From: Nitrososphaerales archaeon TH5888
GTDB lineage: Archaea > Thermoproteota > Nitrososphaeria > Nitrososphaerales > Nitrososphaeraceae
Length of the DNA: 5,051 nucleotides
Assembly: GCA_014523595.1 (NCBI GenBank)
Contig: JAATVN010000018.1
Span: forward strand, 1-5,051
Direction of reading: 5' to 3'
Shown: positions 1 through 4,451 of the stretch, one piece after another
How positions within the stretch are numbered: position 1 is the first letter of the stretch
How the letters are laid out: each line of letters starts with the position of its first letter
The notes under the pieces: generated by a model
Seen by the model: only the letters and a program-made list of their open reading frames with translations
The model's database searches: none
Told to the model about the DNA's origin: nothing
Made by a program: the position numbers and the translations under genes

Positions 1-195
1 GACCCGAAGGAAAATTCCAGAAATAATCCTCTCGATACCTACAACAAACAAAATTACCGCAAGTATAAAAACTACAGCTACAAATGTGACCGCTGGGAAT
101 GCGAGTGCGTAAATAGAGAGAATAACAGTAATAATCCCAAGACCGATTTGTACTCCTCGAAGCCATCCAGGAGACTTATCCATTGACGATTTCAT
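1..195 (-). CDS. DUF308 / HdeD-like small membrane protein, N-terminal part (runs off the left edge)
   Basis: This is the first 65 codons of a minus-strand gene whose 3' end lies outside the window. A short polar N-terminus (residues 1-11) is followed by two hydrophobic segments, about residues 14-32 and 34-55, separated by an Ala-Phe-Pro turn. The Gly-Ile-Glu-Arg-Ile-Ile-Ser-Gly tail is typical of the repeated two-helix unit of DUF308/HdeD-like integral membrane proteins. Family members usually hold several such units, so more helices are expected beyond the edge; their biochemical role is mostly unknown. The ATG at 195 is preferred over an in-frame ATG at 183 because a strong TATA box (218-225) is centred 26.5 bases upstream of it, which predicts a leaderless mRNA. 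A TAG lies in frame upstream with no other start between. The family call rests on pattern resemblance only. Confidence 0.75.
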   Translation of the reverse strand, partial: MKSSMDKSPGWLRGVQIGLGIITVILSIYALAFPAVTFVAVVFILAVILFVVGIERIISGIFLRV

Positions 196-217
196 TGAAT
201 AGACACACCATCCAAGC

Positions 218-225
218 TATTTAAA
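218..225 (-). promoter_or_regulatory. TATA box of the DUF308 gene
   Basis: The minus strand reads TTTAAATA, a near-ideal archaeal TATA box, centred 26.5 bases upstream of the ATG at 195. Transcription would therefore begin at the start codon. Confidence 0.7.
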
Positions 226-262
226 GTCTTGTAAATAAAACAAAAAAATGCTAAATTTTACA

Positions 263-282
263 ATTTTATAGCCCCATAAAAT
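263..282. repeat. AT-rich inverted repeat with C-rich loop
   Basis: Two perfect 7-base arms, ATTTTAT and ATAAAAT, flank the six-base loop AGCCCC. It could be a weak hairpin or a symmetric protein-binding site. In such AT-rich DNA it may also be chance. Confidence 0.3.
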
Positions 283-404
283 ATATATTCTTACAACTAA
301 TTTAACACTTTTATCTCATCAGAACTAGGCTGAATTAGAAACCACAATTAAGAGCAAATAAATTTTTTTGTAACAGGCCGTTTCCACCTTTAGTAATCTA
401 TTGT

Positions 405-414
405 AAAAATATAT
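405..414 (-). terminator. Possible terminator of the secreted-protein gene
   Basis: On the minus strand this reads as an AT tract ending in five T, about 100 bases beyond the stop at 512. Archaeal termination commonly uses T-rich tracts without a hairpin. The run is short, so this is a weak call. Confidence 0.25.
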
Positions 415-511
415 TGTGTGTCTATGAACTGGACAAGAGTATCTGGAATTTATTCTACTGGCTTTCTTGCATATAATCAGGTTCTAGTTATATGTTGGAT
501 GGTTTTTTGAA

Positions 512-1504
512 TTACGTGCGGATTAAAGTAGGTTCAATTTGTCTGCATGAAAACCATTTGAAATCAACGTCTCCGCGGTACCACTTGTAAACCATACGTG
601 GCGCTCCCCAGGCTCCAACTTCGTAGTCTTCGCCTTCACAAATTGCCTTTGGTCCCCATTCATAGGATCTAGTATCAATAACCTCATTTACCTTTATCCA
701 GGTTTTGCCATCGCCACTAAAATTCATCCATTGTTCCAATTTTACTTTTGGATTGTTCATATCTCGAGATAGAATTTTGTGAATATACTTTATCCCAAAC
801 CAACCATGACCAGCCAAAATAATACGCGGAACTATGGCTTTAACACCGGCTGGGTCGTTATGATATTTGTTTGGGCTTTGTTTGGTGAATTTAACTGTTG
901 ATCTTATCATCGTAGAATTGCAATTTGTTTCACAGTCGTAGTTGAATTCCTCACAACAAAGATGATCGGCTTCATCATGGTGATTACAAGGACCCCTAAG
1001 GTAGATACCATCATTTTCTGTAGGCTTGTGGACATTAAAGAAACCTGTCAATTCAACATCATCAAGATCGCTTTTATCGTATGTATAGCCTCGGGCCATA
1101 GAGTCCTTAAAACTCATCTTGCAACCACCTATCGCATCCTCATAGTCAGGATCTACATTCAGGTTAAACTTGACTCTATGATTGTCGTCAGCTGTCCAGG
1201 AATCATCATCATTCTTTACTAATTTGTCATAAGTAGAACCACCGCCTCTTTCAAAATGCGAATCAAATGGTTCATCGTGATTCATATACCAAACAAAGCC
1301 CTTTTGTTTAGTAGGATACAAAAAGGCCACACCATCAGGTCCAACTTTATTAAGCCGCTTGATTATTACAGCTTTACTAGCTGCAGTAACATTAGTGCCT
1401 ACCATCTTTCCAAACGGAACTAATGGCAGTAACATAAATGCAGTGCCTGCAGTTCCCACCATTTTTAAGAAATCAAGACGTGAGAATGAACGCTCTCTTG
1501 GCAT
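512..1504 (-). CDS. Secreted cysteine-rich protein with Tat-like signal peptide, function unknown
   Basis: The gene encodes 330 residues. The N-terminus has a positively charged start (Arg3, Arg5, Arg9), then Ser-Arg-Leu-Asp-Phe-Leu-Lys (8-14) and a hydrophobic stretch (about 15-31). This matches a Tat signal (S-R-R-x-F-L-K) except that Leu10 replaces the second arginine. Cleavage is plausible near the Thr-Ala-Ala-Ser-Lys-Ala run (40-45). The mature part is polar and aromatic-rich. It has eight cysteines (128, 173, 183, 184, 191, 195, 289, 320), five of them clustered at 173-195 with His175/176, and three N-x-S/T sites (Asn38, Asn196, Asn262). The C-terminal pattern, with a Gly-Asp-Gly-Lys-Thr-Trp turn and an FKWFSCRQIEP ending, recalls concanavalin-like jelly-roll exoproteins of thaumarchaea. 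That resemblance is from memory and no catalytic set is recognised. Its own TATA box (1531-1538) gives a leader of only a few bases. Confidence 0.75.
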   Translation of the reverse strand: MPRERSFSRLDFLKMVGTAGTAFMLLPLVPFGKMVGTNVTAASKAVIIKRLNKVGPDGVAFLYPTKQKGFVWYMNHDEPFDSHFERGGGSTYDKLVKNDDDSWTADDNHRVKFNLNVDPDYEDAIGGCKMSFKDSMARGYTYDKSDLDDVELTGFFNVHKPTENDGIYLRGPCNHHDEADHLCCEEFNYDCETNCNSTMIRSTVKFTKQSPNKYHNDPAGVKAIVPRIILAGHGWFGIKYIHKILSRDMNNPKVKLEQWMNFSGDGKTWIKVNEVIDTRSYEWGPKAICEGEDYEVGAWGAPRMVYKWYRGDVDFKWFSCRQIEPTLIRT

Positions 1505-1530
1505 TTCACAAAATAATTCAGCTTTGGAAT

Positions 1531-1538
1531 ATATAAAA
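1531..1538 (-). promoter_or_regulatory. TATA box of the secreted-protein gene
   Basis: The minus strand reads TTTTATAT, centred about 30 bases upstream of the ATG at 1504. The expected start of transcription is near 1508, so the leader would be about four bases. It lies just downstream of the T-run that could end the preceding gene. Confidence 0.6.
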
Positions 1539-1549
1539 CAAAGTGATAC

Positions 1550-1556
1550 AAAAAAA
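1550..1556 (-). terminator. T7 terminator of the 67/71-residue gene
   Basis: Seven consecutive T on the minus strand lie about 28 bases past the stop of the small gene ending at 1584. They also lie upstream of the TATA box of the next gene. The position fits archaeal oligo-T termination separating two transcription units. Confidence 0.5.
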
Positions 1557-1583
1557 TTAATTCAAAATATTATCTGGATGTAT

Positions 1584-1787
1584 TTACTTGGTGTCTGAAA
1601 TCTTGGTTCGTATAAATTCTCTTAAATCACTAGCTTCCTCTTTATAAGCTCGGATCTTGTGAATTTGCCCGTCAGGACATTTTACCTCAACTGTTACTAT
1701 GTTAACTTCTGCATCTGAACCAAGTACACTTGGATATATTTTTTCTATCTTACAGCCATTATTTAGCAGATCTTGTAGCTTCAACAT
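1584..1787 (-). CDS. Small unknown soluble protein (67 residues, or 71 from a TTG at 1799)
   Basis: I do not recognise this family. From the ATG at 1787 it has 67 residues; an in-frame TTG at 1799 would add Met-Ser-Glu-Ser. The predicted layout is a short helix (Leu-Lys-Leu-Gln-Asp-Leu-Leu), beta strands around VNIVTVEVKC and HKIRAYK, and a charged C-terminal helix. The Cys-Pro-Asp-Gly-Gln turn fits a beta-hairpin. There are two cysteines but no CxxC pair, no membrane segment and no signal peptide. A TAG lies in frame just upstream of the TTG, so no longer start is possible. A TATA-like TTTTAAAT (1831-1838) predicts transcription from about 1808, giving leaders of 9 bases to the TTG or 21 to the ATG. 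GAGTGA before the ATG could act as a weak ribosome-binding site. Good residue composition supports a real gene; its role is unknown. Confidence 0.6.
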   Translation of the reverse strand: MLKLQDLLNNGCKIEKIYPSVLGSDAEVNIVTVEVKCPDGQIHKIRAYKEEASDLREFIRTKISDTK

Positions 1788-1830
1788 AGATTCACTCAAT
1801 GTCTATAGATGTTAATATCATGTATGTATT

Positions 1831-1838
1831 ATTTAAAA
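1831..1838 (-). promoter_or_regulatory. TATA box of the 67/71-residue gene
   Basis: The minus strand reads TTTTAAAT within a longer T/A run, predicting transcription from about 1808. A weaker ATATTAAC at 1811-1818 would instead give a leaderless start at the ATG at 1787, so this promoter does not settle the start. Confidence 0.45.
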
Positions 1839-1867
1839 AATTGAATATTGATATTTAGCGAAACGTG

Positions 1868-1875
1868 TTATAAAT
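1868..1875 (+). promoter_or_regulatory. Candidate TATA box for the nitroreductase
   Basis: TTATAAAT on the plus strand is the best TATA-like match before the nitroreductase. It would start an mRNA near 1898, with a leader of about 73 bases before the ATG at 1971. A weaker TAATAAAG at 1932-1939 would give a very short leader. This is the only gene here whose promoter spacing is not clearly leaderless. Confidence 0.35.
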
Positions 1876-1970
1876 GCAGTCAATTACCGTGTTTGTTAAA
1901 GCAGCGGTTGCTGATGGGACAAGCATATCCGTAATAAAGGATTAAGGACAGTCTAATATTGAGAGTCCAA

Positions 1971-2564
1971 ATGCAGGAATCAGAAACTGAGCTAACAAGA
2001 AGAGCTACTCATCCAATTAATCCTTTCATTCTTAATAGATGGTCACCAAGATCCATGACAGGGGAAGAGCTTAAGAACGAAGACATTATGTCGCTTTTTG
2101 AAGCTGCCCGATGGGCTCCTTCTTCGTTTAACAATCAACCTTGGAGATTTATTTATGCCAAGAGAAATACAGAACATTGGGACAGATTGTTTAACTTATT
2201 GGCTGAAGGTAACAAGACTTGGGCGAAAAATTCTGCGTTACTAGTTGTAGTAATATCTAGGAAAAACTTTGAATACAGTGAAAAGCCGGCAAGAACATAT
2301 CAATTTGACGCAGGATCCGCCTGGGAGAATCTTGCATTAGAAGCATATTCTAGAGGTATTGTTGCTCATGGTATGCAGGGTTTTGATTATGAAAAAGCTA
2401 GAGTGGACTTGGGAATCCCTACTGATTTTGAAGTAATGGCAATGATCGCAATTGGCAAAAAAGGGACGAAGGAAATTCTTCCTCCCGAACTTCAAGAAAA
2501 GGAAAAACTCTCTGATAGAAAACCGCTGAAGGACATTATTATGGAAGGGATTTACCGAAAGTGA
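1971..2564 (+). CDS. Nitroreductase-family FMN oxidoreductase
   Basis: From the ATG at 1971 the protein has 197 residues, the normal size for a single-domain nitroreductase. These are cytoplasmic, usually dimeric flavoproteins that use NAD(P)H to reduce nitro compounds, quinones or other electrophiles. Visible motifs are Arg-Trp-Ser-Pro-Arg (23-27), the FMN-binding stretch ARWAPSSFNNQPWRF (46-60, with Arg47, Ser51-Ser52 and Asn55-Gln56-Pro57), a hydrophobic core strand LLVVVIS (90-96), AGSAWENLALEAYSRGI (114-130), and a C-terminal Gly-Lys-Lys-Gly then Arg-Lys-Pro-Leu (183-186). This order is typical of the nitroreductase subgroup beginning ELTRRA.HPI. The in-frame TTG at 1959 would add four residues. 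ATG is preferred because homologues begin close to it and GAGAG (1961-1965) sits five bases before it. It stands alone, converging with the small-gene block that ends at 2609. The physiological substrate cannot be told. Confidence 0.92.
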   Translation: MQESETELTRRATHPINPFILNRWSPRSMTGEELKNEDIMSLFEAARWAPSSFNNQPWRFIYAKRNTEHWDRLFNLLAEGNKTWAKNSALLVVVISRKNFEYSEKPARTYQFDAGSAWENLALEAYSRGIVAHGMQGFDYEKARVDLGIPTDFEVMAMIAIGKKGTKEILPPELQEKEKLSDRKPLKDIIMEGIYRK

Positions 2565-2578
2565 TATAACTAAATTTG

Positions 2579-2606
2579 ATTATTTTCCAGTCTTTTCTTT
2601 CCCTTA
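2579..2606 (+). terminator. Pyrimidine-rich terminator after the nitroreductase
   Basis: About 15 bases past the stop, the plus strand becomes T/C-rich with runs of four and three T. This fits archaeal T-rich termination. It falls in the short gap before the convergent gene ending at 2609. Confidence 0.4.
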
Positions 2607-2608
2607 TC

Positions 2609-2825
2609 CTATATTCGGATTTCTGAATCTTCAAATTCGTTATTTACCACAAAGCCGTCGCCATGTAAAATTTTAGCAATCCGATCTACTTCAGCTTGAT
2701 CGAATAGTCCTATTTTTTTGCCAATTTCATATTTGTTGAAATAACTTTTTTGGCCCCTATCTGCAGTTTTTTCGAAAAGTTTCGAGAGAAACCTGTCAAA
2801 AGCCTCATTAGAATTGATTTTTCAA
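2609..2825 (-). CDS. Winged-helix-like DNA-binding protein, start codon lost or frameshifted
   Basis: An intact coding frame runs from 2821 down to the TAG at 2609 but has no ATG, GTG or usable TTG and is preceded directly by TGA (2824-2822). The residues look real. A charged amphipathic helix (FDRFLSKLFEKT) precedes a Tyr-Glu-Ile-Gly-Lys-Lys-Ile-Gly-Leu turn, a recognition-type helix (EVDRIAKIL) and a Gly-Asp-Gly-Phe-Val-Val wing, the layout of a small winged helix-turn-helix protein. Just upstream, TTG (2825-2823) is followed by five A. With one A fewer, the frame would read Met-Lys-Ile-Asn-Ser-Asn and give a complete 71-residue protein. It lies nine bases after the stop of the membrane-protein gene, so it would be the last gene of that operon. 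A one-base error, a recent frameshift, or unusual initiation are all possible. The fold is inferred by eye. Confidence 0.55.
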
Positions 2826-2834
2826 AAATTAGGG

Positions 2835-3119
2835 TTAGGAATAACGGAGTCCAGAATTTCGTCTTTCACCAAATGCGTTTTTACTCAAATTGTTTTCAGA
2901 CCTATACACGAAGAATGTATCAAACACTTGCCATATCCAATATGCAGCCATAATTATCCAATTTTGTGGAAATGCGAATAAAAATGCTAAAGTAATAGAC
3001 AATGCTAAGGCGCCTATTAGAATAGTCAATCCTCGCTTCTTATGATTAAGATAGATTTGACCGAGTCCTGGTAAAATGATGCTAAAGAAATAGGCATAGA
3101 ACGGACTTTTCTCAGACAT
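2835..3119 (-). CDS. TM2-like small membrane protein
   Basis: The protein has 94 residues. A short polar start is followed by a hydrophobic segment (about 7-23) ending in the Pro-Gly-Leu-Gly-Gln-Ile-Tyr motif (17-23). Next come a basic turn His-Lys-Lys-Arg-Gly (26-30), a second helix (31-50), and a third tryptophan-rich segment (54-71, Tyr-Trp-Ile-Trp-Gln-Val-Phe-Asp). The tail is charged and probably cytoplasmic. The PGLGQ(I/M)Y motif, the basic turn and the closing W-Q-x-x-D are shared with TM2-domain and related small membrane proteins, whose function is unknown. The gene starts 18 bases after the zinc-ribbon stop and ends nine bases before the putative start of the winged-helix frame. This spacing supports a three-gene operon, although a TATA-like element at 3137-3144 could also serve it. 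Confidence 0.72.
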   Translation of the reverse strand: MSEKSPFYAYFFSIILPGLGQIYLNHKKRGLTILIGALALSITLAFLFAFPQNWIIMAAYWIWQVFDTFFVYRSENNLSKNAFGERRNSGLRYS

Positions 3120-3136
3120 AGTCTCTATCGATTTCC

Positions 3137-3144
3137 ATTAAATA
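3137..3144 (-). promoter_or_regulatory. Possible internal TATA box before the TM2-like gene
   Basis: The minus strand reads TATTTAAT, centred about 21.5 bases before the ATG at 3119. This is a little closer than at the other genes in this window. It overlaps the stop codon of the zinc-ribbon gene, so it may be an internal promoter or just AT-rich sequence. Confidence 0.35.
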
Positions 3145-3272
3145 CTAGTCGTAGGAATTTGAATTGTACTGACTAATTCATGATAGCATTTACCACAAAC
3201 CATCTTGCCTAGGAATTGATTCAGAGAGTAGGTCCTTTTTCTACAACTATCACATATCATTTCAGATTCCAT
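3138..3272 (-). CDS. 44-residue double-CxxC zinc-ribbon protein
   Basis: This short gene encodes 44 residues with Cys7-x2-Cys10 and Cys26-x2-Cys29. The intervening 15 residues contain Arg-Lys-Arg-Thr-Tyr and the second pair is preceded by Lys-Met-Val, the classic two-knuckle zinc-ribbon arrangement for one zinc ion. Proteins of this kind are common in archaea and may bind nucleic acid or protein, but no specific role can be given. The ATG at 3272 is supported by a TATA box centred 24.5 bases upstream (3293-3300), predicting a leaderless mRNA, and by an in-frame TGA further upstream. Met5 is an alternative start that also keeps all four cysteines. It is the first gene of the likely operon with the TM2-like and winged-helix frames. 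Metal-ligand spacing plus promoter position make it convincing despite its size. Confidence 0.72.
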   Translation of the reverse strand: MESEMICDSCRKRTYSLNQFLGKMVCGKCYHELVSTIQIPTTSI

Positions 3273-3292
3273 GTGATAATATATTCATCATG

Positions 3293-3300
3293 ACTTAAAT
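3293..3300 (-). promoter_or_regulatory. TATA box of the zinc-ribbon operon
   Basis: The minus strand reads ATTTAAGT, centred 24.5 bases upstream of the ATG at 3272. It predicts a leaderless transcript. Confidence 0.5.
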
Positions 3301-3527
3301 CAGTTGCATACTACAATGTGTATGACTTCTGTAGAGATTTTGTTTCAATGAATACTTCATGATTAGATTTTTACTCAATTTAATGACAAATGAAAAAGTT
3401 ACAATATAATCACTATTTTAGTAACTAGGCCTTCTTTTATCTCCTAAATTTGGATTGCTTGGAATTAATTCATCTAATTGCAAACTAGTACAAAAGATCA
3501 CATAATTAGCAGTAGTAAATAGAAATA
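3301..3527. other. Intergenic interval without a recognised gene
   Basis: No supported gene is present. There are short palindromes such as GAATTAATTC (3462-3471) and a small inverted repeat ATGAA/TTCAT (3348-3360). On the minus strand, short T-rich runs just past 3528 could end the UBP zinc-finger transcript. Confidence 0.4.
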
Positions 3528-3791
3528 TTAGGAATATTCCCTATGGACATAGCACCATCTCCATTGTTTGTTAGGTAAAGCCACCATTACAGGGTGATTG
3601 GTTTCTTTGTAGTGCTTTGTTGCATGAAGACCAACAGAAGAATCACAACAACCTACGTGACCACAAACTAAGCACATGCGCAGTGCGACCCAATCAGTTC
3701 CTTCTACTTGACATTCTTCACATCCAGATGTTTTTGGAACTTGGTTTTCCTTTGCACCAACAAAATGTTCACATCCATTTTCCCTACTCAT
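3528..3791 (-). CDS. Stand-alone UBP-type zinc-finger protein
   Basis: From the ATG at 3791 the protein is 87 residues and consists only of a UBP-type zinc finger (zf-UBP). The ligand pattern is complete: Cys7-x-His9, Cys24-x2-Cys27, Cys40-x2-Cys43, Cys48/Cys49, His56, His60 and His66. The signature runs Trp-Val-Ala-Leu-Arg-Met-Cys (34-40), Cys-Gly-His-Val-Gly-Cys-Cys-Asp (43-50), His-Ala-Thr-Lys-His (56-60) and Trp-Arg-Trp-Cys-Tyr-Val (77-82). In eukaryotes this domain grips the free C-terminal Gly-Gly of ubiquitin. Archaeal stand-alone copies have no established partner, and a ubiquitin-like modifier is a guess. An ATG at 3809 would add six residues. It is unlikely because the TATA box (3813-3820) lies almost against it, whereas 3791 is 25.5 bases away. 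The protein is probably cytoplasmic and monocistronic. Confidence 0.88.
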   Translation of the reverse strand: MSRENGCEHFVGAKENQVPKTSGCEECQVEGTDWVALRMCLVCGHVGCCDSSVGLHATKHYKETNHPVMVALPNKQWRWCYVHREYS

Positions 3792-3812
3792 ATTAGTAAA
3801 TGGAAGCATATG

Positions 3813-3820
3813 CTATAAAA
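3813..3820 (-). promoter_or_regulatory. TATA box of the UBP zinc-finger gene; decides the start codon
   Basis: The minus strand reads TTTTATAG. Its centre is 25.5 bases upstream of the ATG at 3791 but only 7.5 from the ATG at 3809. An mRNA from this promoter would start at 3791 and could not include the upstream ATG. Confidence 0.65.
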
Positions 3821-4185
3821 GGAGTCAGTTCTTCTCCTAGCGACATCTAGGCGATAATATTAGAACCAAGGAGATTGATGTAACATTAGATTACTAGTAT
3901 AAATCTATAAAAATTTAGAAACAGTATCTCGACACTTTCTGCGCGTGTAGTTTTATGGGCTTGTTGAGCTGTAATCGATAACGTCATAAATTGACAACTT
4001 GTGGGTTATTCTATCAAATCATCTCTTCATCAGTTGTTGATTCAATAAAAGCCAAATTCAATATTAAGTTTTATGCTAGTAATAGGCTAATCAATCAATG
4101 ATCAAATATTTCACAAACAAAATTGGACTTTATCAAAAATTACGTTACTATTAACTAGATATTAATCATAAATAGGCGTCAAGTA
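3821..4185. other. Gene-free interval, with a weak RNA-gene candidate
   Basis: No supported protein gene is visible; stops are dense on both strands. The interval holds a short inverted repeat CCTAG-CGACAT-CTAGG (3836-3851). It also has an AAGGAG followed by ATG-TAA (3868-3883). Two overlapping TATA-like motifs (about 3897-3912) precede a comparatively GC-richer patch with an ACAC/GTGT stem near 3932-3948. Minus-strand T-runs at 4111-4139 could end the transcript of the 53-residue membrane-protein gene. Confidence 0.4.
4111..4139 (-). terminator. Possible T-rich terminator of the 53-residue gene
   Basis: On the minus strand there is a five-T run (4135-4139), then further T-rich runs, 47-75 bases past the stop at 4186. 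The placement fits archaeal T-tract termination, but the runs are short. Confidence 0.3.
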
Positions 4186-4347
4186 TCAAGTAGGTAGATA
4201 AATTGAAGTAGCATATTTTACGAAATACTCATGCTCCAGTGTTACCGGCATAACGAATAGTACGTTAAACAGGAACCTGAGTAAGACTACAATTACGATA
4301 ATCACAATTATGACCAGTGCGATATAGACGAGTGTGTTTAAGACCAT
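4186..4347 (-). CDS. 53-residue single-pass membrane microprotein
   Basis: This short gene encodes 53 residues. Residues 3-23 form an unbroken run of aliphatic residues (Ile/Val/Leu) with no charge, a strong transmembrane helix. An Arg-Phe-Leu-Phe segment follows, then a second moderately hydrophobic stretch (28-36) ending in Met-Pro-Val, and a polar C-terminus with His39, Tyr and Lys residues. Thaumarchaeal genomes carry many small proteins of this general look; I do not recognise a named family. The ATG at 4347 sits 25.5 bases from a clear TATA box (4369-4376), so the mRNA should be leaderless. That independently supports both the gene and its start. It is divergent from the charged 33-residue gene starting at 4452, sharing about 100 bases of upstream DNA. 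A role in the membrane is all that can be inferred. Confidence 0.68.
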   Translation of the reverse strand: MVLNTLVYIALVIIVIIVIVVLLRFLFNVLFVMPVTLEHEYFVKYATSIYLPT

Positions 4348-4368
4348 ATCAGTCTAAGCGCATAAAAG

Positions 4369-4376
4369 TATAAATA
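4369..4376 (-). promoter_or_regulatory. TATA box of the 53-residue membrane gene
   Basis: The minus strand reads TATTTATA, centred 25.5 bases upstream of the ATG at 4347. The plus strand reads TATAAATA, so it could also fire rightward toward the charged-peptide gene. Confidence 0.65.
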
Positions 4377-4420
4377 ACTGCAATATGGGCTATCGATCTT
4401 CATTTTACGATGTCAACTGA

Positions 4421-4428
4421 TTTAAAGA
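4421..4428 (+). promoter_or_regulatory. TATA box of the 33-residue charged-peptide gene
   Basis: TTTAAAGA is centred 27.5 bases upstream of the ATG at 4452, the same leaderless spacing seen at the neighbouring genes. Confidence 0.5.
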
Positions 4429-4451
4429 ATATTGTGCAATGATCGGGTGAC

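Larger units (their letters stand above)
226..511. other. Gene-free AT-rich interval
   Basis: Stops are frequent in all frames and I see no supported gene. The stretch contains a 7-bp inverted repeat, ATTTTAT and ATAAAAT around an AGCCCC loop (263-282). It also holds minus-strand T-runs matching the A-runs around 237-248 and 405-409, which could end transcription from the secreted-protein gene. A 28-codon hydrophobic plus-strand frame at 424-510 lacks a properly spaced promoter and was not accepted. Confidence 0.5.

Noticed and set aside
424..510. A 28-residue hydrophobic plus-strand reading frame
   Set aside because: The nearest TATA-like run is about 14 bases upstream, not about 26. There is no ribosome site and the composition is unremarkable.
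962..1222. 86-codon plus-strand open frame
   Set aside because: It lies antisense inside the secreted-protein gene, which has a signal peptide, a promoter and protein-like composition. The plus frame is Ile-rich shadow sequence.
1359..1598. 79-codon plus-strand open frame
   Set aside because: It is antisense to the start of the secreted-protein gene and its promoter. It shows no promoter, motif or plausible composition.
1874..1945. A 23-residue plus-strand reading frame upstream of the nitroreductase
   Set aside because: It starts inside the best TATA box of this region and so would not be on the mRNA. It has no ribosome site and no recognisable sequence.
2750..2953. 67-codon plus-strand open frame
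   Set aside because: It is antisense to the winged-helix and TM2-like frames, both of which look like real proteins.
3225..3291. C/D-box guide RNA: ATGATGA and CTGA motifs on the minus strand
   Set aside because: The motifs overlap the promoter and first codons of the zinc-ribbon gene. Spacing is irregular and no terminal stem is visible, so they are most likely chance.
3531..3540. Perfect palindrome GGAATATTCC as an operator
   Set aside because: It falls inside the last codons of the UBP zinc-finger gene, encoding Glu-Tyr-Ser. Position and single occurrence give no support for a regulator site.
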